Shown here piece by piece: positions 58,514-64,000 of a stretch of DNA of 64,000 bases. The DNA comes from Eucalyptus grandis (taxonomy: Eukaryota; Streptophyta; Magnoliopsida; Myrtales; Myrtaceae). The notes under the pieces are model-generated. The model saw only the letters and a program-made list of their open reading frames with translations. It made no database searches and was not told the DNA's origin. The DNA is taken from positions 57,982,833 through 58,046,832 of the forward strand of contig NC_052613.1 of assembly GCF_016545825.1 (NCBI RefSeq), in the 5' to 3' direction. Positions within the stretch are counted from its first letter, which is position 1. The number at the start of each line of letters is the position of its first letter. Both the position numbers and the translations under genes were made by a program.

Positions 58514-61500
58514 GAAGGAGAGGAGGGGAGTCATATTGAAGGCAACTAATTATAAGCCACGTAATACATAGGTCGGATAAACAGTCTCCTCCCCCCGCCC
58601 GGGGATTTTGCCAGAATATGTTCTTTTCGTTCAACCGATTACAACGGTCAACGTCAGAACCTTACTCACGAATTTTGCTCGTAGATATAACTTCCATCTA
58701 AAGTCGTTCGTTCGATCAGTTTTGTCCTTCCGTTAGGACAAGGGGCTTAAGCACCTCTCGAATCCAGGAAAGTGCTTCCCAACACTTATATCAAACGCGT
58801 TACGGATCAACGTGATAAGTGGTCCTATCAAAGTTTCGCACTCTTTGCCAAAAGCATGATTGTGTCGCTTAAGTGGGTCTACTGCTCTTGAACATGATGT
58901 TCTTGCCCTCTCACCTTGCTGTGTTTTCTAACGTATCGTTTGCTTGGATATAGAAACTCGAGGAGATTTAAGAATTCATCCGCTTCACGAAAAATGAATG
59001 ATTTAGAAAATATTTTTCCAAAATATGATCGCTTGTATCACTTGAAATCATTAGTTAATGAAAAAAAAAAATTATAATCGACAAGAAATCATGTATAAAA
59101 ATCTTCTTTTGATCAAAAGATTCCATTAATTCATTTTTTGAGCAATATAAATGATCGTTTTAAATAATATATTTTCTAAATTATTCATTTTTCCATAAAA
59201 CAAACGGAAGCTAGGATTGTTTTCGTTTGGATTTTTGGAGAAAAGTTATTGGGAAAATGCAAAAGATCTTAAATTTTTTTGGATTAAATGAGTTTTGAAA
59301 AATGCAAATAATATTTGGTAAACTGTAATTTAAAAGTATAATGGAAAGCGACTTTGATTTAAATTCTATTTGGAACCAACTACACTTGGAAAAGATCTTT
59401 TACTAATCTTTTCAAAAAATAAACAGACCTCAAGCAAAGGACTTAGGCTACTTGCAAAGCTAATCCAGCCAAATTTGGTACCAGCGTCCCCCGCATCAGA
59501 CTGTATGACCTTAGGCGACTGTCCTCTAATCCTAGGCCACTTCACTTGAGGTTGTGTGAAGTCATCTGAGGCTCTCCGGTGGTCAGATCCAACATTGCCC
59601 ACGATGTTGTGGGCCTAGGAGGTAGTCAATAGTGAGGCATTTTTAGAATCTCGAAAATTTAGAAAGGGCAAAATTGAAAAAAAAAATTTGTATTAGCATT
59701 GAAAAAGCTAGAGCCCAAAGGTCCAATAGACTTCCTTTGGGCTAAGGGTTTGTGAATGCTAGGGGTGTACAAAACAAACTATCTGAATCAGGAACCACCT
59801 AAACCGAATCGGTTCAGTTTGGTTCCCGAGAGTGTTAGTGCAATTCTTGATTCCAAAAAATGAAATTAGTGTCCTACCAGTTCGATTGCCAATTTTAAAG
59901 GAGAATTAGATCGGATCGATTAAATATTTTTTTTTTTTTTATTTCTTTAAAGAATTAGTGGGTTTAGTTTATTATTTCTAAGGAAATAAGAGCCTATAAT
60001 TATATAATAAGATATCCAAATGGACGCATATGATTTGTCTCAAACTCTAAATTTGTTCTTGGTCATGCTTTGGATAATAAGATATTTAGATGAAAATGTG
60101 AAAAAGAAAAAAATAGTAACCGGTTCTCAGTCTAGTCCCCAAATCCCAATTTTAAGAATCAACTAGACCAGAAACCGATTACCCCTAATAAAAGCAAATT
60201 ATTTCTTCAAAACTTTCCAAATAAAATTGTCGAACATTTTTACATTTGACCAATGGCTCTAGAGGCCCAAAAAGCTTTGGAAAAGCCAATTCCCAAATGC
60301 ATCCTAAAACAATCTCAATAATCTGGTTATGGGGACAAGACATACAAATTCTAAATGACCTATTGAACATTACAACCAAAGAGATGCTGCCGGTCACGGC
60401 CGCTAGCCGTCGGCCCTTTCATTTGACAGGAGGAGGGAGTGAGCACGGGTGAAAACGGAAAATTGAAGGGACTACAAATGGGTGAATGAATAAAAGATAA
60501 AAGAAGGAGAGTGTTTGGGCGGGCAGTGTTAGGCCGGGAGTGGGTGGTTGGCCTTTAGGGGGACCATTCCATTTTAGAGATTGGACGTTGCCCCCACCGA
60601 GTCTATCCATTATCTCTCCTCATCTTAGACTTTGGTATTCTATATATAACTTCAAAATTTGTACCGCCGATGGAAAAGAAAAAACGAGGAATCCTTCAGC
60701 TATACTAATAACTAACGAGTGTGAAACCTGAGGCCCCCCCGATGACAGGAGGGAAGGGAAGGGAAGGCAAGGGAAGGGGATGTTCATTCATGAACCTTTA
60801 ATAAGCGGGTGGATTGATTCGTCCGTCCCATCAGAAGAAAAGAAGAGACCCGCCATAAGACTTGGGGAATTCTTTGCATAGACTAGTCGGGATGATGTCT
60901 CAACGGTTGCATGGGATGATGGGTGAGCTGAGATATTATTTATCATTCTGATGAACCCCCTCCTCTTCTCCCCTCTCCTGCACGAGAATTCTCCAATTTG
61001 ACTCGTGCGTCTTCTTTACTCTCCTCCCAATTAAATGCTGGCTCTACGGAGATGGATGGGCCACCCACCCACCCCACCTCCCTGTCCTCACCATCTAGAA
61101 ACTCTCTCCCGTACACGACAGTTCGCCATGCCACACACGGTTGACCCAAGACCGACTTACTCTGCAAGTTATCCCATCCCCCACCACAAGCTCCCATCTC
61201 TGACTTTTTCAAACCATGGACCGAAAAGGAGATATAGATATTCATTCCTACGCGCTTTTCGTGACGAAATCCCCAGGTTCGGCTCCATGGATTGGAAAGT
61301 AAAGTCTTGGCCTTTTGTTTTTTTCTCCGTTTTCCCATTGAGATCGCCCCGTCCCCCACGAGCCGATCTCTTCGAATTAAAACACACAAATCCCACCTCT
61401 TTTTCTTTTTTCCTTCTGTTCTTAAATGGGAGAGAAGTCAGTGGCATTAAAAACAATGGTGCTGCAAGTTATTTCTGATATTCTTTTTCAATTCATTCAG

Positions 61501-61795
61501 CTGAGAAAAACAAGAGAACATTCCAACCATCCCCCCCAAAAAAAAAAGGAACAAAACAAAAAAATTATCCATTCATCCCAATTCTCCTCTTACATCTTAC
61601 CTTAGTACAAATCTTGTTCTCTCTTTTCTTTTTTGGTCAAAGAACAAAGTATACATACATATCCCCTATACCTGGAGTTCTAAAGCCAATAAACAGAATG
61701 TAATAAATGAAATGAACCACTGATCTCCCTCCTCCTTCCAGTTCTCAAAAGGCCAGGACATGCACCTGATCCTGACCTCGAGCAGAATAAGGTCT
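58514..61795. other. Intergenic region between CHX (5' side) and WRKY33 (3' side)
   Basis: Upstream region of the minus-strand CHX gene and downstream region of the minus-strand WRKY gene. It contains a MITE-like repeat at 59760-60187 and a short g/a tandem stretch near 60750-60780. The ORFs at 60943-61478 show no motif. Confidence 0.45.
59760..60187. mobile_element. Probable MITE with taggggt ends
   Basis: Ends are taggggtgtac and (reverse complement) taggggtaatc. The interior has mirrored cggttc/gaaccg-type words (aaccgaatcggttc on the left, aaccggttctc on the right). The flanking 8 bases match only 5 of 8, so the duplication is not convincing. hAT-like is possible. Confidence 0.45.
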
Positions 61796-64000
61796 TCAAT
61801 AATTTCGGCATAGCAATGATTCCAGGAACATGTCGTCCCTCGGTTCCTCCTTGGCTCTGGAGAACAAGTTATCGGTGTTTGGAGACTGATTCAGGAAAGA
61901 GCCCAGAGAACTCCCAAGTCCTGAAAATCCGAAGCTCCCCGGACTCTGTAACATCTCCAGCATGAACGGCGATGCTTGCCCTTCCGATGACGACACCCTA
62001 TAGTTACTGCTTGGAGCGCTTGGCCCATTGTTGTTGGAATGATTGGTCAAGGCCGACGACCTGATTGAATCTGCCAAACCATTGTTCCCGTTGCCATTGT
62101 CCGGCATGGGCAAAGGCCTATTGGCGCCGCCACTCCCGCGGGCTGCAGGAACATCGTGGTTGTGCTTCCCTTCATAAGTAGTGATCACTGCCCTTAGATC
62201 ATGGGATGCTCTCTCCACGTGCTTGCGCACTGGACAGCCTGGACTGGTGCACTTGTAGTAGCTCCTACATGGGACATCAACGAAATGACAAGATCAGACA
62301 AAAAGGCTTCGCCTTCGCTCGAAGAGCATTCAGCAGAAATATGAAGTATTGTCGGACGGTTCACTTACGGAATAAATGGCATCTAACTATACCATAAAAG
62401 GGATTTTGGTGACCAAAGGTTTGGAAATGGAAAGTGCATTAGGCTACATCAAGAATCAACAAGCAATAGTTGAAATTTACGGGAGTTTCGTTTACCTTGG
62501 ATTGGGATTTCCTTTGACCACCTTCTGCCCATATTTCCTCCATCGATATCCATCATCAAGAATATCAATGTCACTGGTGGTTTGGACTACTACTCTGGGT
62601 TCTCTCACCGTTCTGCTCCCGGGAGCTAAAATCCCTTCGTTCTCGACCTCTTGCTTCCTAAAAAGGCGCATAATTAAGGAATGAAATGAATCAGGGACCG
62701 TCGAGCGGATTAAAACCATCCAATTGTAACATAAACAAATTTCAATTTGCCCACGAACAAACAAACAGAACTCCATCCAGCCAGGAACTTACCATCTTTT
62801 GGGATCCGGTTGGTCTTCGTCGAACTCATCCCCTGCAGATTTACTTTTCTGAGAGCCCTGATCATATTCGTCATCGGCGACTGAAAGGGAAGAGTTTTCT
62901 GGGGTTGCAGAGTCTACTTGGGAGGAGCCATGCGTGGAAAAAGCATGGTCATTGATTTCAGGGGCGGCGGGATTATAGACCTGGACTGCATGAGACGGCG
63001 CGGAGGAGGAGGAGGACGCCGAGGATCTCCGGGTGGCCTGAGGCTTAGGGTGGTTATGGCTTCCCTTGTAGACAATCTCGGTAATCTGGCCATCCAGAGA
63101 CCTCTCCACCTTCTTCTTGGTAGGGCAAGTAGGATGAGTGCACTTGTAATAACTCCTGGGGTTTTCGCTCCCCTTCACCTGCTTCTGGCCGTATTTCCTC
63201 CAGTTGTAGCCATCGTCAGATCTCCTCTGCTCTCGCATGGACTGAGCCTGAGACTGATAATTGTCGCAATCGGCTCGGTGATCGGCGTTGGTCTGGATGG
63301 TGGCGATCTCAGGGGAGAAGCTCTGGAATGGATTGAGTTCGGATTTCACCGCGCTCTCGTCAGGAGGGCGGGAACCATCTTGTTTGATGGAGCTCCAGGC
63401 CAGCTGCTGCTGCTGCTGCTGCTGCTGCAACTGCAAAATTCAGACGACAACTCTTGAGCGATAATCGTAGGCCGAAGAAAAGAGGGATGAGCATAAAAGG
63501 AATGTGTAGACATACATGCTGCTTGGCGTTGGTCTGCAAAGTGAAGTCGGAGCCATTTGCGTCTTCCCGTTTAGAGATCTGCTGGTAACTGTCGGAGGAC
63601 TTGCTCTTCCAATTGAAGGAGGATTGAAGCGGGAAAGCTCCAGTAGTAGGGGAGGGCAAAATCTGCATCGGCCATCCAAAAAGAAACAGAGAATGAGCCG
63701 CAGCAAATATGGACAAGAAAGACAAACCCGCGGAAATGAATGGATGTCAGACAGATAAAAAGAGAGAGAATAAAGAAGAAGAAGAGAGAAGGGAAGATAC
63801 GTTGGAAGCGTTGAGGAGAACAGGGGAGTCCAAGAGCTCGGCGGGGCTGAGACCAGGCGGGATGGCGAAGAAAGCAGAGGAGAGCGGGGAGATGGGGATG
63901 GAGGGCGGGGGGATGGACTTGAACTTGGGAACCCCGGACCCACGGCGAGAGTCGTCCTCCAGTTCGGAGGCGAGGAGGGATGAGAAGGAGAAGGAGTTCG
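61796..64000 (-). CDS. WRKY33: WRKY33-type group I WRKY transcription factor (5' end outside window)
   Basis: Nuclear activator binding W-box TTGAC sites; WRKY33 proteins act downstream of MAP kinases in defence against necrotrophs. Exons: 64000-63801 (partial), 63662-63516, 63430-62793, 62657-62496 and 62264-61796, about 538 residues here. The N-terminal region has Ser-Pro sites ([30 protein letters not shown]) that fit MAPK phosphorylation. The first WRKY domain ([11 protein letters not shown] with C-X4-C and HNH) is in exon 3. The second ([11 protein letters not shown] ... HNH) is split by the intron after NPNPR, at the position usual for C-terminal WRKY domains. It ends LESLLCRNY. All phases agree and there are no defects. 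The start and promoter lie beyond 64000. Confidence 0.93.
63402..63430 (-). repeat. CAG repeat encoding poly-Gln at the start of WRKY33 exon 3
   Basis: A run of CAG codons begins directly at the intron acceptor (TTTTGCAG then TTG CAG CAG...). It gives about nine consecutive Gln and offers several in-frame acceptors of the NAGNAG type. Confidence 0.8.

Noticed and set aside
60943..61478. Open frames of about 148 codons on both strands
   Set aside because: No recognisable motif, complementary frames shadow each other, and they lie in the 3' flank of WRKY33.
63440..63943. 167-codon minus-strand Ser/Pro-rich frame
   Set aside because: It is an out-of-frame reading of WRKY33 exons 1-2 and the introns between them.
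1..64000. Bacterial-type features (operons, Shine-Dalgarno sites, CRISPR arrays)
   Set aside because: The window is clearly plant nuclear DNA; no regularly spaced repeat array was seen.

Overview
This is nuclear DNA of a flowering plant. Genes have many introns with GT..AG borders, there are no operons, and about a third of the window is retrotransposons and DNA transposons. The gene families (NAA25, SNX2, GDSL lipase, DUF4228, CHX, WRKY33) are all typical of eudicots. The repeat style reminds me of Myrtaceae (eucalypt-like), but that is only an impression.

Layout. 1-12600 (-): most of an NAA25 (NatB auxiliary subunit) gene, 17 exons, 3' end outside the window. 14225-18039 (+): a SNX2-type sorting nexin, divergent from NAA25. 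18607-19952 (-): a GDSL esterase/lipase, convergent with SNX2. 20472-25033: TIR elements and a Copia remnant. 25034 to about 30530 (-): a decayed L1-type LINE. 36055-36510 (+): a small DUF4228 protein with an acylation-type N terminus. 40110-54431 (-): a dead CHX cation/proton antiporter gene blown apart by nested transposons. 55405-58388 (-): an intact CHX neighbour. 61796-64000 (-): a WRKY33-type group I WRKY gene, 5' end outside the window.

The most striking structure is the nest at 40.1-54.4 kb. A CHX reading frame holds two solo LTRs. The larger one contains a Mutator-like element and a complete Copia element, and that Copia holds another Mutator-like element, a tRNA-type SINE, a third 9-bp-TSD element and a Harbinger-like element. 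Most joints carry a visible target-site duplication (TSD), and removing an insertion plus one TSD copy rejoins the interrupted coding frame, so the order of events can be read from the sequence.

The first three genes (NAA25, SNX2, GDSL) carry about 16 small indels in otherwise well conserved exons, mostly one-base losses in G or C runs. The genes to the right (DUF4228, CHX, WRKY33) carry none. Either the consensus is poor in the first 20 kb or these copies are recently broken; reads or transcripts would decide. All functions come from family recognition by eye; nothing was searched or aligned by computer.
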